Positions 37,081-49,027 of a stretch of 64,000 nucleotides of DNA are shown one piece after another. Location of the stretch: positions 62,596 through 126,595 of the forward strand of contig ML210168.1 of assembly GCA_004369085.1 (NCBI GenBank). The letters run 5' to 3'. A model generated the notes under the pieces. That model ran no database searches. It saw only the letters and a list, made by a program, of their open reading frames with translations, and was not told where the DNA came from. Made by a program: the position numbers and the translations under genes. The stretch is from Coprinopsis marcescibilis (Eukaryota; Basidiomycota; Agaricomycetes; Agaricales; Psathyrellaceae). The first letter of the stretch is position 1; each line of letters opens with the position of its first letter.

Positions 37081-40000
37081 CTAACCAAACAAATTCCACC
37101 ATTTCCGTTTCTTTTTCGCTGCCGGAACCCCAGCTTTGGCTTTGGCCTTGGCCGCAGCTTGCGCGGCGATAGAGCCCTGAGTTACCCTAACAGCCGTGGC
37201 CTTGCGAACAGGGGTAGGCCCGGGTGGAGGTGGGGGAGGTGCTGGGGGAGGAGGTGGTTGCGGCGGCAGTTTCGTGATGACGTTTGGTTTGTGTGCTGCA
37301 GTTGCAATTGGAACCGTCACAACCTTGGAGGCGGGTCTCCGTCGGTGGCTATGCCTCTGTTCTTGGGGGTACCTAAGGTAAGTTTGTTAGACTCCCGAAC
37401 GCAGAAATCAAACGTTTTGAGAACTTACTCTTCGACGTAGACGACATATTCAGATTCCGGTCTTAATCCCATCTTCACGAGGCCAATGTCCTTGTGGTAC
37501 ATCGTCCTGACATTCGCTGGAACTTGTATCTTCCTCCTCCAAATCGCAACACTGTTTCCTGACGGCGAAGGTAGGTAGACAAAGACAATAACAAGGAGTG
37601 CCGGGTCGTAGAAGGCGGCCGACTCCTGTAGGGTCTTATCCATCGTCTGTTGCAGCGTATCGAAACCAAGCCAATCGAACACAGGTTGTTTTGGATGCTC
37701 CGCAAACCGGAATGATGCATTGATGAAGATCGCCCCTCGTTCCCTAGTCTTCAGAAATTTCTGAACCTGAAACAACAAGGTCAGCGTAGAAACCAATGAG
37801 TGATTGGCTAACTTACTCCATATGTTCCGACGCCTGGGGCAGATTGCTGAACAGCGGTCAATGCCTCCAGTACGCGGATGTCGTTCTCAGGCGGGAACAT
37901 CCAATGGAGTCTTTCTCGTGTGGGTCTGTTTACATTAAAGAACGCTTTGTGGACCTGTTCAAGCGCCTTTCCACCTGACTCCAGGAACTTGATGTTGGAT
38001 TGTGCCATCGGGTTAGGCTGCAAAAGATTCTGCAATGAACCTCCGAGTCCATGAGATGCCTGCAGCATTGTCTTCGAGGCATTGCGAAGAGACGATCCCG
38101 CCTGACTTTCCCACATTGCTGAGCCATTAGCCGCAGCAAAGCGAACTCGATGAGCGTTTTCTTTGTCCTCATCGCCCCAGCCACCTCCTTGGCCACTTAA
38201 ATCACCCCAGGCCGCCGATGTATCATGCTTCTGCTTCGCCTTCTTGTCATGTTCTCCACCACCGTCGCCCCAAGCGGCCCAGCTGGCGTCACCTTTACCA
38301 CCCATACCATCTCCTGACTCCCCCCAACCATCATCCTTACCGTCCCACCCGCCCCATGCACCTTGAGATTCACGCTTCTTCTTTGCTTTCTGGTCTCCTG
38401 CGATTGGCATCCCCCAAGAATCTTGACCGTCTCCCCCTCTCCATTCATCATGTGCAGCACCCTTGCCTTTCGGCTTATCAACGTCCATTGCAGCAGAAGG
38501 TAGCCCCCAGTTATCTTCTCCCCAGTCGCCCAAACCACCCTTGTTTCCCGCTTTAGCTTGTTTGTTACCTCCCCATCCGTCGTCTAATGCACCCCAGACA
38601 TTCGCTTTGGCATCCGGCGGCTCTTTCGGATCGCCCCACCCATCGCCCGGTGCTCCCCAAGCGCCCAAATCCGCCTTCTTTTCTTCTTTCTTCTTTTTTG
38701 AATTTCTTCTTGTCCATTTCAGGATCCCGCCGCCCTCTTTCTTTTGCTTCTTCTTGGGGTTTTCCCCAGGTGGTACTGCCCATGGGTCATTGGCTTGAGT
38801 CTTGCCCTGCTTCTTGATTTTCCCCTCCTGCTGCTGCCCAGCCGGCCTACCCCACCCATCGTCATTGGCATTGCCCCATCCTGCCCAGTCATCCTCCTGC
38901 CTCTTATCCTTCCCTTGCTGACCTGTAGGCATACCCCATGTATCCTCATTGGCACCCCGTCCGCCCCAATCACCTCCTCCCACATCCTGTTTCTTCCCTT
39001 TCCCCTTCGACGGCTGTCCAGAAGGCCCCATTCCCCACGCATCCTCATTTCTACCTGGACCACTTCCCCATCCTCCCCAGTCACCCGGCCCTTCCTGTTT
39101 CTTTTGCTGCAGTGCAGCCCATCCATCACCAGCACCAGGCGGCCCCATCGGTATACCCCAACTATCCACCCGCTGCCCCATCCCAGGTTTCATCTTCGCA
39201 TCTTGCGAAATAGGCCGTCCCATGGCACCCATTCCCTGACCTTGATGCCCAACCTTCTGCTCGATGCCAGCCTGTAACATGGCATTCATTATCTGCGACC
39301 GCTGCTGCCCAGAAACCGGATTTCGATGAGCAGCACCAGCATCACCAAACCCCATATCCTTACCACCATGTTTGTTTTGACCAGGTTGCGGACCCCATGC
39401 GTCCCCTCTACCTCCTGCAGACCGGCCCCAGCCATCTTCGGTCTCGTCGTCGTACTCATCATCATCATCATATTCTTCTTCATCTTCCCAACCAGCGCCG
39501 GGTCCACCCCAGGCTGCAGGTTCGCGTCCATGTCCATGTCCGTGAGCGTGACCGGCAGGTCCAGGCTTTCCGTTAGGGAGATCCCATGCACCTCTTCCAA
39601 CAGATCGACCTTGCGCGGCTGCCATAATCGCTGACATTGATACCCCAGGAACTCCGGGCCAAGCCATACCCCCCGCCTGGCCCAACCCCGAACCTCCGCT
39701 CCTCGGTCTCCCTCTCCCTCCATCCATCATAGAGCCCCACGGGTCCCCACCACGAGCAGCATGCCCCCCAGGCCGCTGCTGAGCACCCCCAGGCATATCC
39801 CATGCATTGCCTCCCCCTCCCCCTCTCCCCCTTGGATCATGATGTCGACCTCTCTGTTGCATATGATGACGCCCCTGCTGCTGAGGCATTCCCCACTCTT
39901 CTTCATCCTCCTCCCACTCCGAATCATCTTCATCACTACTCTCATCACTCGGCGGCACATTCCGCGACGAGGCCATCTTTCCCCACTTTTGCCAACTCTG

Positions 40001-41079
40001 TCCTTTTCGATGCTTTGGTGGAGGACGGGGAGCTTGGGGTCGGCCTTGGGGTTGGCCTTGTCCTGGTGCCTGCGGTTTTGCCCATGCCATCCAAGCCGGA
40101 GGCGATGTCATTTCATGCAACGGTTTAGCGCGCGTCTCTGCCGCAAAATGGTCCAAGACCTTCGGCCCAGGACCCCTAGGGGTCTGAGGAGGCAACGTCG
40201 ACTCTGGCCTCGGCGTGAAGAACCCCTTATCCCTCACAGCAACCTGGTGCGTCTTGGACCAAAAGGAATCCCTATTAGCAGCCGTCGTCTTCGACTCGTA
40301 CTTCTTCGCAGCAGCACTCGCAGACGAAACCTTTGGTGGATGGTTCTTGAGTTCCGCTAAAGCCGTCTCCATAGTCGGCATAGGCAGAGGCGCTTCCGCC
40401 TTTTCGCGTGGGGGAGTCATATGTTGAACAGAAGCAGCAGCAGTTGAGGTCGCACTCTGGATCATGGCGTTATTAGAATCCCAGGCCGCAGCGTTTCCAT
40501 GGGCTTGTTCCTGATGATGATTTGGGTGGTGGTAATCGTGAAGACCATATTGGTCCTGATTCTGGTGAGGTCCGGAATTCCTTATTGAAGGCGAGTACCT
40601 AGATTCAGGAATGGTTCCCAAATTAGAGTTATTGGGCGGGTTTGCTGCGGATGGGGGTTCCATGATTAATTGGCTCTGTCCCATATCCCAGCTCCCATCC
40701 TGTGTCCAGCTGCTATTTGCAGCAGCTCCCCATCCTCCAGTTCCCCCTCCACCAGCCTCACCCCAGGACTGACCCTGGTCTTGCCGCTGAGGCCGAGTCA
40801 TGAGGGGAGGTTCACCATGAGGATATCCATCTTGACTTCCGACTAGAGTGGCCACTTCCTCCTTCTCTGCAACGTTAAAAGTAGTCCCGATCAACGTTCG
40901 ACGCCATTCAACTGGCAGACAGGACAGGATGAAGATAACACACCATGGGTAGCCCTCAGGTTGTCTATCCGTCTAGTCGGGGCAGACGTAACATTTTTAG
41001 CCTGCTGGGGTTGTGCTGTGGTAGTCCTTGATTCTTCCGGTTGCTTCGCCTTTCCCTTTAGTTTTGTAGCCTTTGCCAT
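37081..41079 (-). CDS. WG/GW-rich repeat protein with conserved C-terminal region (possible Argonaute-hook protein)
   Basis: Four exons, 41079-40944, 40866-37817, 37766-37429 and 37372-37081, join to 1,271 residues with consistent phases. The N-terminus is MAKATKLKGKAKQPEESRTT. From about residue 60 to 940 the chain is Gly/Gln/Lys/Asp-rich and disordered in appearance. It holds about forty WG or GW dipeptides in units such as DDGWG, GDWGGWG, EDAWGMG and DTWGMP, densest after residue 500. An ordered-looking segment follows (RERLHWMFPPENDIRVLEAL, FINASFRFAEHPKQPVFDWL, IWRRKIQVPANVRTMYHKDI). Next come a Pro-rich stretch and the basic-aromatic end KKKRKWWNLFG. Tandem WG/GW motifs in acidic disordered chains are the known Argonaute-binding 'hook' of GW182, Tas3 and plant Pol V. 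That role here is inference from composition. Confidence 0.75.
38160..39620 (-). repeat. degenerate WG/GW-coding repeat array
   Basis: Within the exon above, TGGGG-type codon pairs for Trp-Gly recur every 20-60 bases, with variable linkers coding for Gly, Asp, Lys, Gln and Pro. The units are degenerate at the DNA level, so this is a protein-level repeat rather than a fresh tandem duplication. Confidence 0.65.
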
Positions 41080-41717
41080 CGCTGGTAGTTAAGCTAGAGC
41101 CAAATTCTTTGACTGGGAGCTGCAACCGAACAGCTCCTGGTGGGCGTAATGTGGGTGTAAATGTTGCGTTGTACTGCAGATTCAACCAAGTACTTTTATG
41201 CCGGGGAAATATAGGCAGGAGGGAATATCATCAAGAAGCACAGAGAAGTCAGGGGAAGTCAGAACATGAGGCATTCTTGAACCATTGCCGCTCGAACAAA
41301 CGGAGTCGAAGCTGTAGAGCAAGTCAACATGTGACCCACGCGTCGCGTGCTCGTTCCTTCGATCAGTATTTCAGGGGTGCCTCCGAGTTTGCCTTGAACC
41401 TAACACTAATGCCCATAACATCTCTGTTCCAGTGTCTAGTATATGTAAGTATACGGAATCTATGGTTCATTCAAGACTGAAGTCTGAAACGACTACAAGT
41501 GCATAGCATTGGGCAACTCCAACATACTCGGCGACTCCTGATCCGGGCATGATGGTGACCACACCCACCGCCCTGATAGTCCATCACCATGGCTGTGCCA
41601 GCGCTGACGACTATATAAGAGCAGGCAGGTCCGATGTTAGCTCTTCAGACTGGAATCTCACCCCCTCAACGTGCACACCGTCAGTGACGGGACCTGGAGT
41701 CGTGCTACATCCCCAAG
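41080..41717. promoter_or_regulatory. divergent promoter region with TATA box at 41612-41619
   Basis: 638 bases between the WG-rich gene and the membrane-protein gene. TATATAAG at 41612-41619 lies 106 bases before the ATG at 41718 and is well placed for the rightward gene. No other feature called. Confidence 0.55.
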
Positions 41718-42907
41718 ATGACTTATCCCTGGAGGACCATCATAAACGACGCTCGCAGCTACATGGAAATCCAATCCAAGGCGCGCAGGAACATCGTCGA
41801 GGCCCGCGCTGAACCGTATGTCATCCTTTTCTCCCATAAACCAGCTCTTTCTGAGCTAAAATCTCGTACAGCAAGCAGCTCTCACAGGAGGACATCACTT
41901 CGGTCGCTCTCGGGGTCACATTCTCCGTCGTCGTCCTAGCGCTCATCGCTTTCGGTATCTGGTACTTCATCATCCGTCCCCGCCGACGTGCCGTCGATAT
42001 CGAAGCTGGTTCGACCGAGAAACGCAACTGGTGGATGGTAGACAGCAAAGAGAAGAGCGGTGTTTCCGACTGGTGGCGAAAGAGCTACGCAGCCCCTGAC
42101 CGTGTCGAGCCTCCCCCTTCCGCCGGCCCACGGTCGTCGCTCAAGCGTCTGCGCTCTGCTCTCACTCGCAAGGGTGCCCTCAAAGGCACTTCTTCCGGTG
42201 CTCTCTTGATCCCCAAGAAAGTAACGGTGACAAGCCCGACATACACAATCGACTTGCCAATGCAAACCGAGCCTTCGCCCCCACCCGCTCTGCCCCCAAA
42301 GCCCCGCTACCCAAGCATCCTGGACCGCAGCTACAGAGTTCCCCTGTACCCAACTCAAGCTCAACCCCAAGACGCTTCCCCTCCCCGCTCACTCACATCC
42401 CCAGCACCCCAGCACCCAATCATGGTCGCCGAACTGAACGTCCGCCGCAAAGTCAGCCTCCCCCCTCGCGCCCTCAAGATCGCCAACGGCCGCCCCTTTA
42501 TCCAACTTTCTGAACGTAAAATGGGTTTACCTCGATCCCCCGCTCACCATCGCAAAGGAGGCCTCATGGGTCAGTTCAAACACCCATTCATGCCTCTCAA
42601 GGATTCCGACACTGCCTTCCCAACCATCTCTGCTCCAATGCCCTGCACAGAGACTGAAGCAACCAACCCCAAACTCGGGTACGCCTACGCAGCCAGCTTG
42701 ACCCAGCCCCGCGTCGCTCCTACACCCACTGGACCCCGTGTCGCACGCTCAAACACCCGTCGCGTGCCCGCACCCGTCTACGTAGGCTCAGCCCCCCAAT
42801 CTCGCTCTCTCATGCCGGCTACTCCCCGTCATCTCAGAGACGACTCCCGAGTCTTCCCCCCGGGGCAATCCCCAACAGTCCGGAGCCCAATGCCCGCTCC
42901 CATCTAA
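41718..42907 (+). CDS. single-pass membrane protein with basic Pro/Ser-rich tail
   Basis: Two exons, 41718-41815 and 41872-42907, give 377 residues. The start opens MTYPWRTIINDARSYMEIQS. Residues about 44-64 form a strong membrane helix (SVALGVTFSVVVLALIAFGI, then WYFII), followed at once by RPRRR, so the long C-terminal part should be cytosolic by the positive-inside rule. No signal peptide precedes it, so a signal-anchor orientation is likely. The tail is rich in Pro, Ser, Arg and Lys, with short motifs such as PPPALPPKPRYPS that could bind SH3 domains. No family recognised. Codon use is C-rich but like that of neighbouring genes. A TATA box sits just upstream, which may mean regulated expression. 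Confidence 0.72.
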
Positions 42908-43087
42908 CTCCTTGCTAGTCAATAGTTTTATTGGTAGCTAAACATGGTGAATGAGATTCCAGGCCATCCCACCAGTGTTTTTAAAAAAATCCCATAATCT
43001 TAGAGAATGAGGCGCATCTAATCCAAAGCAAGGTAAAATGTGATAAAATCCAAGTGAATGTCCTAATTTTGTGTATACGTGATGCAT

Positions 43088-44704
<1,617 letters not shown>

Positions 44705-44952
44705 CTCGGATAACCAGCAAAAGAAACAAGAGCTATGAGAGTACCTCCTACGACAACGAGTGGCTAATATATTTCAGAAATTTCTGGGGGTGAATATTTC
44801 GGCCGCACACCCGAAGGCGGCACGTGTAGACGCGACTGGGGGTCACATGGCAAACGCGCTTAAAGTTCCCACGTCTGTTGTACGACCTCTGACGCGACGG
44901 CGGCAATTCGTGGCACAGACTAGAATTCTCTCCAAGCTCGCTCACAGACAAA
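44705..44952. promoter_or_regulatory. bidirectional promoter LYS12/CDT2 with MCB-like elements
   Basis: 248 bases between divergent starts. Three ACGCGN hexamers lie at 44830-44835 (ACGCGA), 44854-44859 (ACGCGC) and 44892-44897 (ACGCGA), all within 125 bases of the CDT2 ATG. They resemble MluI cell-cycle boxes bound by MBF; none is the perfect ACGCGT. Confidence 0.5.
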
Positions 44953-46736
44953 ATGCTCCCAAGCCCTAGTTCATCGCCCCAACACGGTCCACTCCACACA
45001 CGCACCAACCTCCCACCAAAGCAGCCAACCCGCCAAACATCCCTCAAGGCCCTTCTCCTCACTCCCCCAGATGAAAGGAAGCCAAAACGCCAGTCGTTGC
45101 TCACAGCATTTGGCCCTCAAAAGCGTATAAAACTCGAACTCACCTCACAGGACCTCGATTCAGCCGAGTCAGAGACCGATAGCAGCGAGTATGAAGACTC
45201 AGACGACGAGTGCGAGATGCGCGTCGACCCGCCCGCCCCAGCACACCCTATGCGGAACCTCTCAAAGCTGCTTAACAAGCCAGGCGGTCCTCTGAACCCC
45301 CGCCAGTGTAAGCCAACCCACCACTGTACTTTCGCGCAATACTTATGGATTTTTTAGACCGGCCATCCAGCGAACAACTCCTCCGTTCATTCGTTTCCTC
45401 GCACAAATCTGACGTGTACAAATGTCCGTCTACCAGAGAAGACAGATATCTGGCGCCACCCTATGCATGTGCATATTCAAATGGTACGTCTTCATAGTAT
45501 CTACTTTGCCCGCCCAAAGACTTATCCCTGTCATAGGTTCCAAATATGGCGACCAATCGCTGCTGGCTGTGGCAGACGAAGAAGGCACTGTCAACATCTT
45601 CAACACTACCAAGCGGCAGGACTGGGAACAAGGTAAGCTAGCCTCACACAACCAACAACTACCAAAGCTCACTCCCTTCAGCACCCCAGCATCAAAGCCT
45701 GCAGATTCACAACAACGGCGTTTTCCAAGTGAAGTGGAACCACGACGACACCAGTCTCGCAACCTGTTCGGGCGATCAATCCGTCCGCATAACAGATATC
45801 TCAACGTCCAAAATCACACACGTCCTCCGCGGCCAATCCAGCACCGCCAAATGCATTTCCTGGGACCCTAGCCACACACAACTCCTCACCTCCGGTAACC
45901 GTGACGGTTCAATTTGCCTATGGGATCTCCGAGCAGGCACTCCACATGGCGACGAAGGCCTTGACGTCTTAAAGCCTAGCCAAGTCATCCTTGACGCCCA
46001 CCTCCCTCCACAATGCAAACCTAAACGCGGTCGAAAGGCTAAACACGCTTCAGCCGCACCAGGTGTTACCAGCCTTCTTTACCCAGAAGGACACCCCTAC
46101 ACCCTCATCAGTGCAGGGACCGCAGATGGAATCCTCAAATCCTGGGACCTCCGCTTCCTCCACCCATCCCCAGACGATAGGTCGCCGACCAAAGCCAAAA
46201 GCAAAAGCAAATCCAAGCCCAAAAACGTCGCAATGCCACTGCTCTCCTCCCCAATTGATCCAACGGGCTTGGTCTCGCGCCGACCCAGAGGGATTTTGAG
46301 CTTGGCGGCGGGGCACGGTCCCACAGCCGGACTGATCTTTGCACTCGGCGCAGACTCGCACGTCCACACATACTCACTCCCAACGCTTCAGCCATACATA
46401 AACTCGAGCATCACGCACGACAGCCTTCGAGGCGATTCATTCTATCTCTCCTTGTCCATGTCCTCCTGCGGCAGATGGCTCGCCACGGGTAGCACAAGCC
46501 AAAACGGGACGGCGCTGCTCTTCGACGTCGAGAAGGCACCGTTCGGCAACTTGACAAGTCCGGTTGTGCTTTCAGCTCAAGTCGGAGAAGTCGGTGCGGT
46601 GGATTGGTCGCGCGACTCTCTGGCGACCTGCGCGGATGATGGGACCGTGCGTGTGTGGAGACCGGATATCGACGCTCGTCGCCAATGTGTTGATGACCCC
46701 GAGGAGAGCAAGTGGAACTGGGCGTGTGCATCTTGA
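44953..46736 (+). CDS. CDT2: Cdt2/DTL-type WD40 substrate receptor of CRL4 ubiquitin ligase
   Basis: Recruits PCNA-bound substrates such as Cdt1 to Cul4-Ddb1 for ubiquitination in S phase and after damage. The ATG at 44953 opens MLPSPSSSPQHGPLHTRTNL. Residues 46-54 read RQSLLTAFG, a PIP-like motif, near a basic patch. The WD40 propeller begins after short introns: LLAVADEEGTVNIFNTTKRQ, VFQVKWNHDDTSLATCSGDQ, CISWDPSHTQLLTSGNRDGS, ICLWDLRAG, then a Lys-rich insertion, TLISAGTADGILKSWDLRFL, SMSSCGRWLATGSTSQNGTA and SLATCADDGTVRVWRPD. WDLR motifs, used to contact Ddb1, occur twice. The insertions and repeat order fit Cdt2 rather than other WD proteins. The stop is at 46734-46736. Confidence 0.86.
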
Positions 46737-47063
46737 TTCTACATGACCAGTCGCTTTATCAAATCATAATCCTCTGCATTCAATACCTTACCCATTGGCA
46801 ACGGTACCCATATCATTCTTACCTTTTTACAAGCAAATAAATCATAATACCGCACATGGAACAAGTAATTTCAAAATGGATCGTGTTCGAGGCAAAGACG
46901 CCCTCTAGGACTGGAATAATAGATTACATTAAGGTATATATGGCGCCAAAAACGTACGAACAAGATACCGTACCGCTACATGCAGTGCTGCACCCACCAA
47001 TTGCCCCAACCAATGGTACGTCTTAAGAAGCCAGATCGCGCAAGTGAAATTAACGCACAATAA
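46737..47063. other. convergent 3' spacer CDT2/ARL1
   Basis: 327 bases, A/T-rich, holding both 3' UTRs. No gene seen. Confidence 0.5.
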
Positions 47064-48001
47064 TCACTTTTCAGTGATCGCATTCACAAGCCTACATTAA
47101 CAACCGTGTATCAGCATTTGAACGACCAGGATCCCACCCAAAAGAGGGGAAACCCCCAGACAATCGGAATGAAAAAACGCGGAGACAAACTCACCAATCC
47201 AACCCCTCCTCCAGCCCCTCGCCCTTGGTCGCACAGCTCCCTCTCACACTCCACGGCCTGCTCTTTTCCCCACCCGCCAATCCCAGCTGCTCACTGATCT
47301 CCTCCGGCTTCAACGCACCCTCCACATCCTGCTTATTGCAAAACACCAACAGGGGCACACCCTTGAGCTCCTCCTCAGAAAGCATGGTAAGCAGCTCCGT
47401 CCGCGAAGTTGTTAACCGTGTGTGGTCAGAGCTGTCGATCACGTAGATGATAGCGGACGTGTTGGGGAAGTAGCAACGCCAGTAAGGTCTATGGTTGTTG
47501 TGAGGATGGGCACAGTCAGCATTCGACATTCGACGAGACTGTAGGACCCATTGGGAAAGCAAAACATTACACACCGAATACTCGACTGCCCACCGAGGTC
47601 CCACACCTGGAACTTGATGTTCTTGTACTGCACAGTCTCAACATTGAACCCAATCGCTAAACACGAGTTGTTGCGCCGTCAGCATACACCAACCACGATC
47701 TACCCACAAGGCAACGACTCACTGGGAATCGTCGATACAACTTCTCCAATCTACAGCAACCTCACAGTCAGCACACAACAAAACCCACTCTGAGAAACAA
47801 ATACGAACCTGTAACCTGTATAGAATCGTCGTCTACGCAATTGAGTGCACACAAAGCCACAGTCAGCTACACCACCAGCTGCAGAAACCTGCCGCTACCC
47901 ACCTTTCCCGCTGAATCCAATCCCAGCATCAAGATCCGCACATCCTGCTCCTTTCTCCATTGCATCAGCGATGAGAAGATGCTCGAGAACGTAAGGCCCA
48001 T
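47064..48001 (-). CDS. ARL1: Arf-like GTPase Arl1
   Basis: Small GTPase of the trans-Golgi that recruits GRIP-domain golgins. The ATG at 48001 opens [20 protein letters not shown]; Gly2 is the expected myristoylation site. Exons 48001-47903, 47832-47809 (24 bases) and 47750-47723 (28 bases) give [21 protein letters not shown] and IGEVVSTIP, followed by [20 protein letters not shown] and [20 protein letters not shown]. The intron after GLDSAGK cuts the P-loop. Guanine-contact motifs are [11 protein letters not shown] and [17 protein letters not shown]. The last exon encodes NAITEK with the stop at 47064-47066. The length, about 180 residues, is standard. Confidence 0.94.
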
Positions 48002-49027
48002 TCTCAACCAAGTGTGTAATGCTGTTCCTCGCAGCTAGTAATAAAACTCGTTCGTTCCCAAGTCGCTGCGTCTCGTCTCGGCGTCGTTTCCGTTTCGTCC
48101 ACGGGGCAAGTAGTAGAACGAGAGGGAGATGGGTTGAAAGGGGCCTCTACGATGGACAATGTCGGGCGTAGTAGGCTAACGATGGGGACGTAAAGCAAGG
48201 GTTGTACCGGGATGGAAAGACGAAGGAGAATCGAGGAAGGTAAGAGGGAAAGAAAACCAGAATAGCTTGGACAAGAGTAGTAAGCGAAATAGCGCCGGCC
48301 AGACACGTCGAACGGTCGACGCGGCAGCGCCGGCAATGGCATGTGCTTCGGATCACCTCACAGCCACGTGAACTCCGGTTAACTCGGAGTACATTCCAAC
48401 CACCGTTCTTTGCTTGAGAAATCTTTGCATTGCGTAGGAGAGGATGCATGGTTTTTACAGCTTGTAGGTTGCACCTATAGCGTACTAGTTCCAGCAGATC
48501 TCAAGCCGCAGAGTAGATCATGATGGTCGCGGTCTTCGAAAGACCATGGCTACAAAACAAAAAGATCATAATAGTACGAGTGTCCCACCGCATACTCATA
48601 TCAAACCATCGACATGCACCTCTGATAGTAAGCTTATGCTTTGAGTTAGAGGGATCGGCGAAGATACGCTCCATCCAATGTAGCTCAAAACCTGTGCCAG
48701 TGCAACAAAGTCTCCAAATCTTCGAACTCTGGAAAAGTATGAGCGGCTGGAGGCGCGAAGGTCCAGGGTATCAAGCCGGCCGTGACTCGCTGTAGTACAT
48801 GCAAACTGGTTTAAAGGACTTCCCCTCACCACAGGCCCGCCAGATGCAAGTTCCGAAGCAGAAGAGTTGTAGAAACCCTCAAAGGCTGTTAACGCGATCG
48901 TGTCGCTTTCTCTCCTTTTCGGGCCAAGGCGCCCCGGCCCCGATCAAGCCGGCGTCATCTCCTCGCGGAATCGAGTTCTCAGCAAAGCACTCTCTGAATT
49001 TCATCTTTCATCGCAACTGGCTCAGAT
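48002..49027. other. divergent intergenic region ARL1/WKF gene
   Basis: 1.03 kb between two divergent starts. It contains short open frames on both strands (for example 48520-48795) without recognisable motifs. Promoters of both genes must lie here. No TATA box stood out. Confidence 0.45.

Noticed and set aside
38163..39277. long + strand Pro/Ser/His-rich frames opposite the WG array
   Set aside because: Antisense reading of Trp-Gly codons; the minus-strand gene has consistent exons and phases.
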